This document shows, piece after piece, positions 16,055-25,061 of a DNA stretch of 64,000 nt. Position numbers and translations under genes: made by a program. Position 1 is the first letter of the stretch. Each line of letters begins with the position of its first letter. Origin of the DNA: Halomonas sp. KG2 (GTDB taxonomy: Bacteria > Pseudomonadota > Gammaproteobacteria > Pseudomonadales > Halomonadaceae); contig CP098528.1 of assembly GCA_030440445.1 (NCBI GenBank), positions 496,001 through 560,000 on the forward strand, given 5' to 3'. The notes beneath the pieces are model-generated. The model saw nothing but the letters and a program-made list of their open reading frames with translations. It was not told the origin of the DNA and made no database searches.

Positions 16055-17548
16055 ATGGCGCCACCTAATGCTGCCCCTGCCAGTTTTCTCTGGCATGACT
16101 ATGAGACATTTGGTGCTGATCCGCGTCGTGATCGGCCCGCTCAGTTTGCCGCATTACGTACTGACGCCGAGCTTAATGAAATCGGTGAGCCGATAGAGCT
16201 CTACTGCAAACCTGCTGATGACTACCTGCCGCACCCGGCTGCTTGCTTGATTACTGGCATTACACCGCAAAAAGCGCAGCGGAAAGGCTTGCCTGAGGGG
16301 GAGTTTGCCCGCCAAGTCCAAGGCTTTATGAGTGAGCCAGGCACTTGCGTGGTGGGCTATAACAGCCTTCGTTTTGATGATGAAATCTCCCGCCACTTGT
16401 TTTATCGCAACCTACTTGACCCTTATTCCCGTGAATGGCAAAACGGCAATTCCCGTTGGGACTTGATTGATGTGGTGCGCGCGTTTTACGCCTTGCGTCC
16501 CGACGGCATTGAGTGGCCGCAGCGGGAAGATGGTGCGCCTAGCTTTAAACTTGAGCACTTAACAGCGGCCAACAATATTGCCCATGAAGGCGCGCATGAT
16601 GCGGTAGCTGATGTACGTGCCACCATTGCGCTGGCACGTCTGCTAAAAGCCCGAAACCCAAAATTATTCGACTATTTACTGGGCATGCGTGGCAAGCGTG
16701 CAGTGGCCAAGCAGTTAGACTTGCCTAGCGCTAAACCGCTTTTGCATATCTCCCGTCGTTACCCTGCTAGCCGTGGCTGTAGTGCATTAGTCATGCCGCT
16801 GGCCGAGCATCCGACGAATCCTAATGGCGTTATTGTTTACGATTTAAGCGTTGATCCTAGTGATTTGCTGACCATGAGTGCCGAGCAAATCAGAGAGCGT
16901 GTGTTCGTCAGTCAGCAGGACCTTTCCGAGGGGGAAGTGCGTATACCGCTGAAAGTGATCCACATCAATCGCTGTCCAGTCATCTTTCCAGCGACGGCGT
17001 TAAAGGATGTGGATGGCCCCCATAAAGGTGAATACGGCACGATCATTGAGCGGTTAACGATTGATATTGATGCCTGTCGCGGTCATTGGAAAACGCTGCG
17101 AGAGGCTAGCGGTGTGGCGCAAAAAGTAGCTGAAGTATTTAACGCAGCCTACGAAGATGTGCCTCAAGACCCTGACCTAATGCTCTATTCCGGCAGCTTT
17201 TTCTCTGCGGCTGATCGCCAGCAAATGGAGCGAGCATTGGCAATGGATCCCTGGGATTTAGTCGGCCAGCGCTTTGCCTTTCAAGATCCTCGCCTGGAGG
17301 AAATGCTGTTTCGCTACCGTGCGCGTAGTTATCCAGACACGCTGGAGGGCGAAGAGCGGGATCAGTGGGACGCGTTTCGCTGGATGCGCATTAATGATCC
17401 GGCCTTGGCGGGCTTTACGCTGAAAGCATTTGCGCGAGAGATAGAGCGTTATAACCAGCAGACCCTATCGGATCGCGAGCGCCAAGTGCTGGAAGAGTTG
17501 GTGATGTACGTTGAGTCGATGATGCCAGCTCAGGCATTTGATGCCTGA
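16055..17548 (+). CDS. sbcB: Exodeoxyribonuclease I
   Basis: SbcB is a 3'-to-5' single-strand DNA exonuclease of the DEDD family, active in recombination and mismatch repair. At about 497 residues it matches the E. coli enzyme. The first acidic motif is WHDYETFG (Asp15, Glu17). GYNSLRFDDEISR supplies the second and EGAHDAVADVRATIALA the third. The SH3-like and C-terminal helical regions follow. The ATG at 16055 is chosen because AAGGAG lies nine bases upstream and this places DYETFG at the normal distance; the frame extends to 16013 without support. It converges on the M16 protease gene. Confidence 0.95.
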   Translation: MAPPNAAPASFLWHDYETFGADPRRDRPAQFAALRTDAELNEIGEPIELYCKPADDYLPHPAACLITGITPQKAQRKGLPEGEFARQVQGFMSEPGTCVVGYNSLRFDDEISRHLFYRNLLDPYSREWQNGNSRWDLIDVVRAFYALRPDGIEWPQREDGAPSFKLEHLTAANNIAHEGAHDAVADVRATIALARLLKARNPKLFDYLLGMRGKRAVAKQLDLPSAKPLLHISRRYPASRGCSALVMPLAEHPTNPNGVIVYDLSVDPSDLLTMSAEQIRERVFVSQQDLSEGEVRIPLKVIHINRCPVIFPATALKDVDGPHKGEYGTIIERLTIDIDACRGHWKTLREASGVAQKVAEVFNAAYEDVPQDPDLMLYSGSFFSAADRQQMERALAMDPWDLVGQRFAFQDPRLEEMLFRYRARSYPDTLEGEERDQWDAFRWMRINDPALAGFTLKAFAREIERYNQQTLSDRERQVLEELVMYVESMMPAQAFDA

Positions 17549-17607
17549 GCTGGTGGGCCTAGCTAAATCAATACTTAGTTAAGCGAATTTGTGTCGCTAG
17601 TGAGCAC

Positions 17608-20454
17608 TCATTGTGCGTCGCTAAACGGCATGCGTACTTCTCGGTAGGCAGCGATATCGCTGGGTGAGTCGCCAGGGTTATAGCGAATATCTAACTGGTG
17701 CGATTGAAGCGTAGGCCACAGGGCCTGCAGTTCTTGTACGCTAACACCCAGCGCTAGTGTGGCGAGCTGTTCACGGCGATCAAAGCGCACGTCCTCCAGT
17801 GCTGTGGCTTGCCAGTAGCGGTTTGCCATGCCCTGTAGGCTTGTGTCTCGCTGGGTCAAGCGAGAATGAACCGCTTGACGATGCGCTGCTAACGCTTCCT
17901 CGGTTAATGTCTCCAGGCGCTCGCCTGCTGCCGCCATAAAGGCGTCCATGCGCTCGGCGATCATGCCGCTCTCAACATCCGGCGACTGAACTACCAAGGC
18001 AATTCCCGGCGCTTCTAACAGCGGTGAGTAACCCGCATTAACGATGTAGCCAAGCTGCTCCTCAGTACGTAGTTGCTGATAAAAGGGCGTATCCAGCCAT
18101 TGAGCCAATACGCTGAGGCGCGCCTGCTCTTCAGGTGACGTGTCGCGACCCTGTAAATAACGCAGCACAAGCGACTCTTCGCGGCTGCTGTGTGGGTGAA
18201 GCACCTCAGGCTGATTGCTCACCTGTAGCGCTTCAAGCGCAGGGATATCCTCACGAGAGAGACGTGGTGATAACGCGCCGCGTATTACACTGGCCTGTTC
18301 ACGAGCCAGCTCTTTATCCAAATTGCCAACGGCCATTGCGTCGATGTAAAGCGCGTCTAAAAACCGCTTGCGGAAGTTTTCTAAGTGGTGACGCTCTAAC
18401 CGCTGGCTGGCATCAAGTAATTCAGTCGCTGACCACTGGGGGGCCAGTAGCGCTTCGCCCAGTGCACGGCTTGCCTGGCCATAAAGCGATGCTTGGGGGG
18501 CGTTTCGCCACTCGCGCTGGAGCTGATAGCGCACACGTTCAAAGGCGCTGGGGGAAATGTCAGCGCGCTTAAGCTGTTCAATCGCTTGCTCTATCAGTGG
18601 TGTTTGTCCATCGCGCCAGCCTGAAAATGACAGCGTCATACCACGCCCGTGAGCATAGGCGCTGAACGACTGGCCAGCCAACCAAGCTGGATATAACGAC
18701 TCGTTTAGGCTGTCATTTAGCCATCCCGCTAAGAGATGTGTAAGTACCGCTTCTTCCGGCGAATAGCTGGCGCTGGGGTGCTGAAGGCTTACCCGCCACT
18801 CAACGCTTGGCGTGTTAAAGCGGCTGTATTGCATGTGCCATGAGGTAAATGAAGGCGCATCAATCAACACCTCTGGGTGCTCATCTTGCCCCGCTTTGAG
18901 AGTAAGGTCACTGGCGATAAAAGGGTTGGGTTCCGGTAACGCTAGGCCACTTAGTGCTTGCCCCAGTTGAGTGGGTGGTTGCTCTTTCCATTGGGTGTTG
19001 AACCAGGGTGAGACGGTGTCGCTTTCTACGTCTGGCGCAGAGTAAAAGCGCAGCATATTATCTGGGGTTAGTGCATCGAGATATAGCTGCTGACGCTCAC
19101 TATCCATACCATCCATCCGGTAGGGCGCATACTGGACATCATCCACCGGATAACGAGAAAGGCTCATAGCTAAGCGGGTGGCTTCCTGCTGAGGTGCGCC
19201 ATGCTGCTGGAAACGGAACGCTTGTTCATTCAGGTTTTTTTGTTCCTCGTAGCGCCACTCAGCTAACCCTTCCTCGCGTATCTGCTCAATGGCAGCAAAT
19301 AGAGTAGCCTCAATATCGTCCAGTCGTTGTGCCCCGGCTGGCGTTAAGCTAATCGAGATGGCAAAGAGCGCCTCATTGCCGTCTCCTCGGCTTACTCCCG
19401 CCGAAAGTGCATCTGCAAGACCCTCGTTGCGTAGCGCTGCCAGCAAGCTGCCGTCGCCTTCATCGCCAAGCAGGTGGGAAAGGAGCTGAGACGGCTTTGT
19501 GCGGTAGTCGTCGATAGGGTCGGGGATCGGAAAATAGAAGCGTAGCTGACGGCGATCCTGTAATGACTGACGCTCAATGTAGCGAGGCAGCGTGTCTGGA
19601 TCGATCAGCGGCGTGTCAATGGTGGGAACGCTTAGGTCATTATCGGGAAGACTTGCAAAGCGTTCGACAACTAATGCCTCAAGAGTATCGAGTGACTGGG
19701 GGGCAACAATGGCCAGGTTCATGACGTTGGCATCATAGTAGCGATGATAAAAATCAATCACCCGCTCGCGGAGAGTGGCTTCACCCTCGGCTGGGTTAGC
19801 GAGGGTGTCACGGCTGCCCACTGCAAAGCCCGTGGTGGGGTTGCTAGGATTTAGTAGCTGATTCAACACATCGTTTTCACGGCGGGATTCATCACGAATG
19901 CGTGCCATGTACTCAGAGTGAACAATATTCCGTTCGCTTTCTAAGTGGTCGGCGTTAAATAGCGGCGAAAGGAAGAACTCGCTAAAGCGGTCCAGCGCGC
20001 CTGGCAAAGCCGAAGGCTCAACATCAAAAAAATAGTTGGTGTCTTGTTGGGCGGTAAACGCGTTGTGGGAGCCCGCATTATCAGAAATGTAGCGCTGGTA
20101 GGCATCGGACTGAGGGTACGGTTCAGTGCCTAAAAACAGCATATGCTCTAAAAAGTGGGCTAGCCCCTGCAGGTCGTCAGGGTCTTGAGCGCTGCCTACG
20201 CGAACGTTCATTGAGGCGGCAGCTTTATCGGCCTCTGGATCACTAACTAGCAGCGCTTGAAGGCCATTTTCCAGCGTCAGTACGCGGTAATCGCGTTCGT
20301 CAAATGGGCTGACGATGGGCGTGATGGCGTCCTTCACAGGGGTGTCTTGAGCGAAGGCGAAAAAAGGAGTGCACCAAGTGACGCCAATCACGACGCCGAT
20401 GACGGCCTGCCGTACAGCGTGACGGTTAGGCAGAGGTTCATTAGATCGTAACAT
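17608..20454 (-). CDS. Periplasmic M16 metalloprotease (pitrilysin/protease III type)
   Basis: This 948-residue zinc protease is of the insulinase family. A signal peptide (VIGVVIGVTWCTPFFAFA) is followed by the inverted zinc motif HFLEH (His100, Glu103, His104) and the third ligand Glu181 in VHSEY, at the normal spacing. The protein has the four-domain size of pitrilysin and so acts as a single chain rather than a two-subunit form. The C-terminal half holds the R/Y substrate region (QLRTEEQLGYIV), typical of pitrilysin and insulysin. AGGA precedes the ATG. It is eight bases downstream of the SRAP-like gene and probably co-transcribed. Confidence 0.92.
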   Translation of the reverse strand: MLRSNEPLPNRHAVRQAVIGVVIGVTWCTPFFAFAQDTPVKDAITPIVSPFDERDYRVLTLENGLQALLVSDPEADKAAASMNVRVGSAQDPDDLQGLAHFLEHMLFLGTEPYPQSDAYQRYISDNAGSHNAFTAQQDTNYFFDVEPSALPGALDRFSEFFLSPLFNADHLESERNIVHSEYMARIRDESRRENDVLNQLLNPSNPTTGFAVGSRDTLANPAEGEATLRERVIDFYHRYYDANVMNLAIVAPQSLDTLEALVVERFASLPDNDLSVPTIDTPLIDPDTLPRYIERQSLQDRRQLRFYFPIPDPIDDYRTKPSQLLSHLLGDEGDGSLLAALRNEGLADALSAGVSRGDGNEALFAISISLTPAGAQRLDDIEATLFAAIEQIREEGLAEWRYEEQKNLNEQAFRFQQHGAPQQEATRLAMSLSRYPVDDVQYAPYRMDGMDSERQQLYLDALTPDNMLRFYSAPDVESDTVSPWFNTQWKEQPPTQLGQALSGLALPEPNPFIASDLTLKAGQDEHPEVLIDAPSFTSWHMQYSRFNTPSVEWRVSLQHPSASYSPEEAVLTHLLAGWLNDSLNESLYPAWLAGQSFSAYAHGRGMTLSFSGWRDGQTPLIEQAIEQLKRADISPSAFERVRYQLQREWRNAPQASLYGQASRALGEALLAPQWSATELLDASQRLERHHLENFRKRFLDALYIDAMAVGNLDKELAREQASVIRGALSPRLSREDIPALEALQVSNQPEVLHPHSSREESLVLRYLQGRDTSPEEQARLSVLAQWLDTPFYQQLRTEEQLGYIVNAGYSPLLEAPGIALVVQSPDVESGMIAERMDAFMAAAGERLETLTEEALAAHRQAVHSRLTQRDTSLQGMANRYWQATALEDVRFDRREQLATLALGVSVQELQALWPTLQSHQLDIRYNPGDSPSDIAAYREVRMPFSDAQ

Positions 20455-20462
20455 TACGGTTC

Positions 20463-21140
20463 CTATGGCACAGCCCAGCGCAGCATCGGCCCCACCGGGT
20501 GGGCGCAGGATGATGACTGATAGGCAGGATTATTAACATGTTTTGATACCGGAAAAGCGCCCAACAGTTCCAATGGTGCAGGCATTAATAGCGCATTGAG
20601 TGCTTCAAGGTCGGTCGTCGGGTCCAGCCAGCGCATTAACGCTTCAGGAGGGATAACGACAGGTAATCGGTCAGTCAGTGAAGATAGGCAGGCGTTGGCA
20701 GGTACGCTGATCAGCGCCGTCGAGTCAGTAAATGCGGTGAGCGTTGTGTGGTAACGGCACCATAAAGCACCCAGTAACAGTGGTCCTCGGTTAACGTGGG
20801 TCACTAAATAGGGTTGCTTGCTGTGTGCTTGTATCTTCCAGATATAAAACCCGCTGACTGGAATGACACAGCGGCGGGCGCTAAACGCCTCGTTAAACAT
20901 AGCGCGTTGGTTAAGCGTTTCTGCTCTAGCGCAATGGGGCGCGTGGTCGAGTACTTTCAGCCAAGGAGGCGTTAGCCCCCAAAATAATGGCTGAAGCCGC
21001 AAACGTCCCTGCTCAAGCCGTATTGCCGATACAGGCTGCCGGGGCGCTAAGTTAGGCGATTCGATAAGTGGTTCAGTATCAGTCAGCGAGGGCACAAGGC
21101 GTGATAGCGTGAGGCGCTGCACGTGAAGGCGTCCCGTCAT
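20463..21140 (-). CDS. SRAP (YedK/HMCES)-fold protein lacking catalytic residues
   Basis: The 225 residues align with the SOS-response-associated peptidase family, whose active members protect abasic sites by forming a thiazolidine link through Cys2. Family landmarks are present: PLFWGLTPPW, ARAET, VIPVSGFYIWK, and DRLPVVIPPEALMRWLD. The key residues are changed. The N-terminus is MTGRL instead of MCGRF (Thr2 for Cys2), the FYEW-type glutamate is Ile100, the histidine before DR(M/R)P is Thr156, and the Asn of NARxET is Cys70. The start is firm, with AAGGAG eight bases upstream. It is likely a non-catalytic paralogue, possibly still able to bind single-stranded DNA. Confidence 0.82.
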   Translation of the reverse strand: MTGRLHVQRLTLSRLVPSLTDTEPLIESPNLAPRQPVSAIRLEQGRLRLQPLFWGLTPPWLKVLDHAPHCARAETLNQRAMFNEAFSARRCVIPVSGFYIWKIQAHSKQPYLVTHVNRGPLLLGALWCRYHTTLTAFTDSTALISVPANACLSSLTDRLPVVIPPEALMRWLDPTTDLEALNALLMPAPLELLGAFPVSKHVNNPAYQSSSCAHPVGPMLRWAVP

Positions 21141-21327
21141 GCCTGTCTCCTTATGCGAAATGGGGGTCGTGAGAGTACAAAATGGCGGGGTAACGCAACA
21201 ATAGGTTAAATGTCGTGTTTTAGTGTCGAAAACAGTGTTCGATGTAAGGTATCCTAGCGTATCCCTTGCTCACGCTAAAGCGCGATGAGGCATTCTTCCT
21301 GTTTGCCGTTGACCTTAAGAGATCGCC

Positions 21328-21942
21328 ATGGCCCGTCCTAGACAGCATGCGCCCGATGCCCTCCACGCGCAGGTCATGCACGCTTGTGATGAGTGGTTGG
21401 CTAAGCAGCCAGTCCATGGTTTGTCACTGCGTGCCCTGGCCAGAGAAGTGGGCTGCGCGCCAAGTACGCTGCTTAAATTATATGGCAGCTTTAATAACTT
21501 ATTGCAGCACGTCAACGTTGAAACGTTGGCACGCTTACAGCATACCATTACTAGCCTGGCAGAAGATGATCCTGAGCCATGGCTGCGCTCGCTAGCGCTC
21601 GCTTATTGGCGCTTCGCTGAGCAAGGTTGCTACCGCTGGCAGCTGCTATTTGATTATCCACTGGCCCAAGAAGGCGAGCTGGATCAGCGCCAGAGCGATC
21701 TTATTGAAGCACTGTTCACTCAGGTGGAGACGTCGTTGAAACGGTATCAGCCAGCATTGGATGACCTTGAAGCACGACGTCTAGGTCGCACCCTCTGGGG
21801 GAGCGTACACGGCTTGGTACAGCTTGGATTAAACGAGCGCTTAGGCTATTGGCAAGGCCAGCAGTTGAAGGTGGATGAACTGCTGGATCAGCTAATGAGC
21901 ACGGTGCTGGCTGGCCTGCGCCTCCGGGAGGCGGCGACGTGA
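21328..21942 (+). CDS. TetR-family transcriptional regulator
   Basis: This 204-residue regulator has an N-terminal helix-turn-helix (GLSLRALAREVGCAPSTLLKLYGSFNNLLQHV, residues about 31-62) in the TetR pattern and a helical ligand domain resembling the TetR_C_33-like WLRSLALAYWRFAEQGCYRWQLLF stretch. Its stop overlaps the GTG start of the acyltransferase, so it probably controls or responds to phospholipid or fatty-acid metabolism. The ligand is unknown. Confidence 0.85.
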   Translation: MARPRQHAPDALHAQVMHACDEWLAKQPVHGLSLRALAREVGCAPSTLLKLYGSFNNLLQHVNVETLARLQHTITSLAEDDPEPWLRSLALAYWRFAEQGCYRWQLLFDYPLAQEGELDQRQSDLIEALFTQVETSLKRYQPALDDLEARRLGRTLWGSVHGLVQLGLNERLGYWQGQQLKVDELLDQLMSTVLAGLRLREAAT

Positions 21943-22610
21943 CGTGGTGGTTGGAAATGGTGCGTTGCGCGTTGCGTCGCGCCATTTATGTCGTTATGTG
22001 TGTGTGTTATCGGTTCTCTGTACATGGCCAAGAGAATGTACCTAAGCGCGGTGCTGCCCTGGTAGTCTGTAACCATGTCAGTTTTATGGATGCGTTGGTG
22101 TTAGGCGGCGGTAGTCCCAGGCCACTACGGTTTGTGATGGATCAGCCCATCTTTGAATCTCGTTGGCTAAAGTGGTGGTTCCAGCTCGTGGGCGCGATTC
22201 CGATTGAGTCAGAGCGGCATAGTCCTGGTGCGCTGCGTCGTACGCTGGATGAGGTGAGCCGTGCGCTTCGCGAAGGTGATATCGTAATGGTGTTTCCTGA
22301 AGGGCGCATCACCCCAGATGGCGATATCCACGCCTTTAGGCGCGGGCTCGAAACCATTCTTGCTCGCGATAATGTGCCCGTGATTCCGGCTGGCTTGGCG
22401 GGGCTGTGGGGGTCTTGGACATCACACTACGGTGGCAAGGCACTTAAAAAATGGCCGTCACGTTTTCGTGCGCCGGTCAGCTTACACTTCGGGCCGCCGG
22501 TATTGGTTCATGAGGTGGAGGATATTGCCTTGCGTCGCTATTTAGAGGCCCGTGTGAGGGCGCTGAAGGCAGCGGGTGATAGCGAAATCACCCACCGCCA
22601 AATTGGTTAG
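21939..22610 (+). CDS. 1-acyl-sn-glycerol-3-phosphate acyltransferase family protein
   Basis: This 223-residue PlsC-family acyltransferase shows the catalytic motif NHVSFMDA (His and Asp four apart), the substrate-binding FPEGRIT motif, and VIPAGLAGLWGS. An N-terminal hydrophobic stretch (RRAIYVVMCVCYRFSV) suggests a membrane-associated enzyme. It is likely to acylate lysophosphatidate or a related lysolipid. The GTGA overlap with the TetR gene indicates one transcript. It may be an accessory acyltransferase, since a main plsC could lie elsewhere. Confidence 0.85.
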   Translation: MTWWLEMVRCALRRAIYVVMCVCYRFSVHGQENVPKRGAALVVCNHVSFMDALVLGGGSPRPLRFVMDQPIFESRWLKWWFQLVGAIPIESERHSPGALRRTLDEVSRALREGDIVMVFPEGRITPDGDIHAFRRGLETILARDNVPVIPAGLAGLWGSWTSHYGGKALKKWPSRFRAPVSLHFGPPVLVHEVEDIALRRYLEARVRALKAAGDSEITHRQIG

Positions 22611-22621
22611 ACGGTCAGTCG

Positions 22622-23899
22622 CTACGTTCGGCGTGCAAGGCGCAGCTTTTGCCAGCAGCGTGCTGAAGTGATCAGGTTGTCACGGATTTCTAAAATTTCC
22701 ATCCGCGTATTACCAATCTGCAAGCAGGCAGGCCCTTCCGGAAACGCCTCCAGGTGCTCAAGGATTAAGCCATTCAGGGTTTTGGGGCCGTCAGTGGGCA
22801 GTTGCCAGCCAAGCATTTTGTTAATTTCACGAATATTGGCAGTGCCCTCAATGACATGGCTACCATCATCTTGCTGATGAATTTCATCATCTTCTGAGAC
22901 ATCGGTGGTGAACTCCCCGACAATCTCCTCAAGAATATCTTCTAAGGTTACCAAGCCTTCCACGTCGCCGTACTCATCCACCACAATACCAATACGCCGC
23001 TTCTGCTTTTGGAAGTTCAGCAGCTGTGTATGTAACGGTGTGGATTCGGGAATGAAATACGGCTCCCGTGCTTCTTGAACAATCGCCGCTTTGGTGACTT
23101 CGCTACGCGATAAAAAGCGTGCTGCATTGCGTAGATGCAGCATGCCAATAATATTGTTGATATCGCCTTTATACACCGGTAAACGGGTATGTTGGCTGGT
23201 GCGGATCTGGGTCAGAATATCTTCCAGCGTGTCGTCAAGATCGATGCCAAGAACTTCGTGTCGGGGCACCATGATGTCGTTAACCGTGACATTCTCAAGA
23301 TCAAGGATCGACAGCAGCATAGCGCGGTGTCGGTAGGGAATTAGCGTGCCTGCTTCGTGAACGACAGTGCGCAGTTCATCGCGGGTTAAGCTGTCGCCGC
23401 CGTTCTCAACACTTTTAACGCCCATTAGGCGTAGCAGGCCATTTGAGATGACGTTGACTAACCATACCAATGGGTAAAGTAGTTTGAGCAGGGGTTCCAG
23501 GCCCAGGGAAGTAGGGTAAGCGATCCGCTCAGGCTTGATGGCCGCGTAGGTTTTCGGTGTGACTTCGGCAAAAATAAGGATGGTAATCGTCAGCAGCGCC
23601 GTTGAGATAGCGGGGCCGGAGACGTCGCCAAAGAAGTGGATGGCAATGATGGTCGCAATTGAGGCGGCTAAGTTATTGACGAAGTTATTGCCAATTAAAA
23701 TAACGCCAATTAGTCGATCGGGACGCGTTAATAACCGCATGACACGCTTTGCGCGGCGATCACCGCTGTTAGCTTGATGGCTTAGTCGATAGCGGTTTAT
23801 CGACATCATGCCTGTTTCAGAGCTGGAGAAAAAGGCAGACAGCAATATCAAAATGGCTAGCAGGCCGAACAGTAACCCCAGGGGGAAGTCGTCGCTCAA
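22622..23899 (-). CDS. yfjD: CNNM/CorB-type membrane protein with CBS domains
   Basis: This 425-residue protein of the HlyC/CorC (CNNM) family is linked to magnesium efflux. An N-terminal DUF21 membrane domain (about residues 5-190, with FFSSSETGMMSINRYRL and the VILIGNNFVNNLAAS motif) is followed by a pair of CBS domains (about 205-330, MVPRHEV and VDEYGDVEGLVTLEDILEEIVGE). A C-terminal CorC_HlyC domain ends the protein. The start is a TTG with AAGGA upstream. It lies next to a ypjD-like gene and ffh, the same neighbourhood as E. coli yfjD-ypjD-ffh. Confidence 0.9.
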   Translation of the reverse strand: MSDDFPLGLLFGLLAILILLSAFFSSSETGMMSINRYRLSHQANSGDRRAKRVMRLLTRPDRLIGVILIGNNFVNNLAASIATIIAIHFFGDVSGPAISTALLTITILIFAEVTPKTYAAIKPERIAYPTSLGLEPLLKLLYPLVWLVNVISNGLLRLMGVKSVENGGDSLTRDELRTVVHEAGTLIPYRHRAMLLSILDLENVTVNDIMVPRHEVLGIDLDDTLEDILTQIRTSQHTRLPVYKGDINNIIGMLHLRNAARFLSRSEVTKAAIVQEAREPYFIPESTPLHTQLLNFQKQKRRIGIVVDEYGDVEGLVTLEDILEEIVGEFTTDVSEDDEIHQQDDGSHVIEGTANIREINKMLGWQLPTDGPKTLNGLILEHLEAFPEGPACLQIGNTRMEILEIRDNLITSARCWQKLRLARRT

Positions 23900-24017
23900 G
23901 TCGAAAGTTCCTTTATGGCGTATTAGGCTCGATTTTTAGAAGTATGGAAGTGGCCTGTCAAGGCCACTGTTATCAACGCCAAATTAAATCGGTGCTGATA
24001 ATGCGGTGAGTATATGT

Positions 24018-24815
24018 TTAGCGATTGAGCAAGACTTCCAGTACAAACTTGCTGCCAAAGTAAGCCAGCAGTAGCAGTATGCACCCACCCAGCGTCCAGC
24101 GCACAGCGCGCATGCCACGCCAGCCAAAACGATAGCGACCCACTAAAAGTGTGGTGAAAATAATCCACGCTCCCAACGAAAGGACTGTTTTATGCACCAA
24201 ATGCTGCGCGAACATATTGTCGAGAAAGATTAGTCCGCTGATGATCGAAAGTGTCAGCAATATAATGCCCGACCATACCAGTTCAAACAGCACTCTTTCC
24301 ATGGTGGTGAGCGGTGGTAGCGATTGCACGATGCCACGAATATGGTGATGGCGCAGTGCTTGGTTCTGTAGGCCGACCAGCACCGCTTGAATCGCCGCAA
24401 TTGCCAAGACGGCAAACGCCAGCGCAGAGCTGACGGCATGCAGTAAAATGCCGGGCGTTAAGCCGCTTTGGCTCCCCTGGCTTGGTAACCAAGTGGCAAA
24501 AATAAGCGCGATACCCGCGAGAGGGAATAGCACAATGCCAGCGTTGAGCACCGGCTTAAACAGGCTGGCGACGAGCACAACGTTGACGGCCACGGCCATC
24601 AGAAGCGTTGCGCTGGTAGTGAAACCGGGCAGTAGCCCTGGGGCTGAGCTAACAAGCTCCACAACTACTGGGATATGCAGTAAAAGCCCAAGCGCACCAA
24701 GTAGGCGCACCATGCCCTGGCGTGGTGGTACGCGACGAAATAGAGTCATGCCCTGCCAAATAGCAGCGGCGACATAGAGTATAAAAGCGATCGTGGCGAA
24801 AGGGAGCGCCTGCAT
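24018..24815 (-). CDS. ypjD: YpjD-like cytochrome c assembly (CcsA-fold) membrane protein
   Basis: This 265-residue protein has about eight membrane segments and the CcsA/HemX-like pattern, including LLHAVSSALAFAVLAIAA and HKTVLSLGAWIIFTTLL, which contain the conserved histidines of the family. Its role is unclear; family members relate to haem handling or magnesium-protein assembly. It stands upstream of the CorB-like gene on the same strand and divergent from ffh, as in E. coli. The ATG at 24813-24815 has only a weak ribosome binding site. Confidence 0.85.
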   Translation of the reverse strand: MQALPFATIAFILYVAAAIWQGMTLFRRVPPRQGMVRLLGALGLLLHIPVVVELVSSAPGLLPGFTTSATLLMAVAVNVVLVASLFKPVLNAGIVLFPLAGIALIFATWLPSQGSQSGLTPGILLHAVSSALAFAVLAIAAIQAVLVGLQNQALRHHHIRGIVQSLPPLTTMERVLFELVWSGIILLTLSIISGLIFLDNMFAQHLVHKTVLSLGAWIIFTTLLVGRYRFGWRGMRAVRWTLGGCILLLLAYFGSKFVLEVLLNR

Positions 24816-24999
24816 GATGCTATCCGTGCGCCTTGCAGCGCGTTGTTGAATCCAGAGTCATTGAATCAACGCTGTGAAAGTCAGCGGTGCTAAATCGTTC
24901 AAGCTAGAACAGTCTGCCTACTATAACCAATCATAGCGGCGTCGCACAGCCATCGATAACCAATGTTGACGACCATGGAGACTCGCGCGGCGAGCGCGT

Positions 25000-25005
25000 A
25001 TAATC
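25000..25005 (+). promoter_or_regulatory. Putative -10 box upstream of ffh
   Basis: A perfect TATAAT lies 57 bases before the ffh start. No good -35 hexamer sits 16-18 bases upstream (ATGGAG is the best), so the call rests on the -10 alone. Confidence 0.4.
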
Positions 25006-25061
25006 GATCCTACATTCGTCCGGTGTAACCGCCCGGCGACAACGACGGAGGCAGAGGCCCC

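Noticed and set aside
24962..25005. TTGACG at 24967-24972 as the -35 box for the TATAAT upstream of ffh
   Set aside because: The spacing is 27 bases, too long for a sigma-70 promoter.
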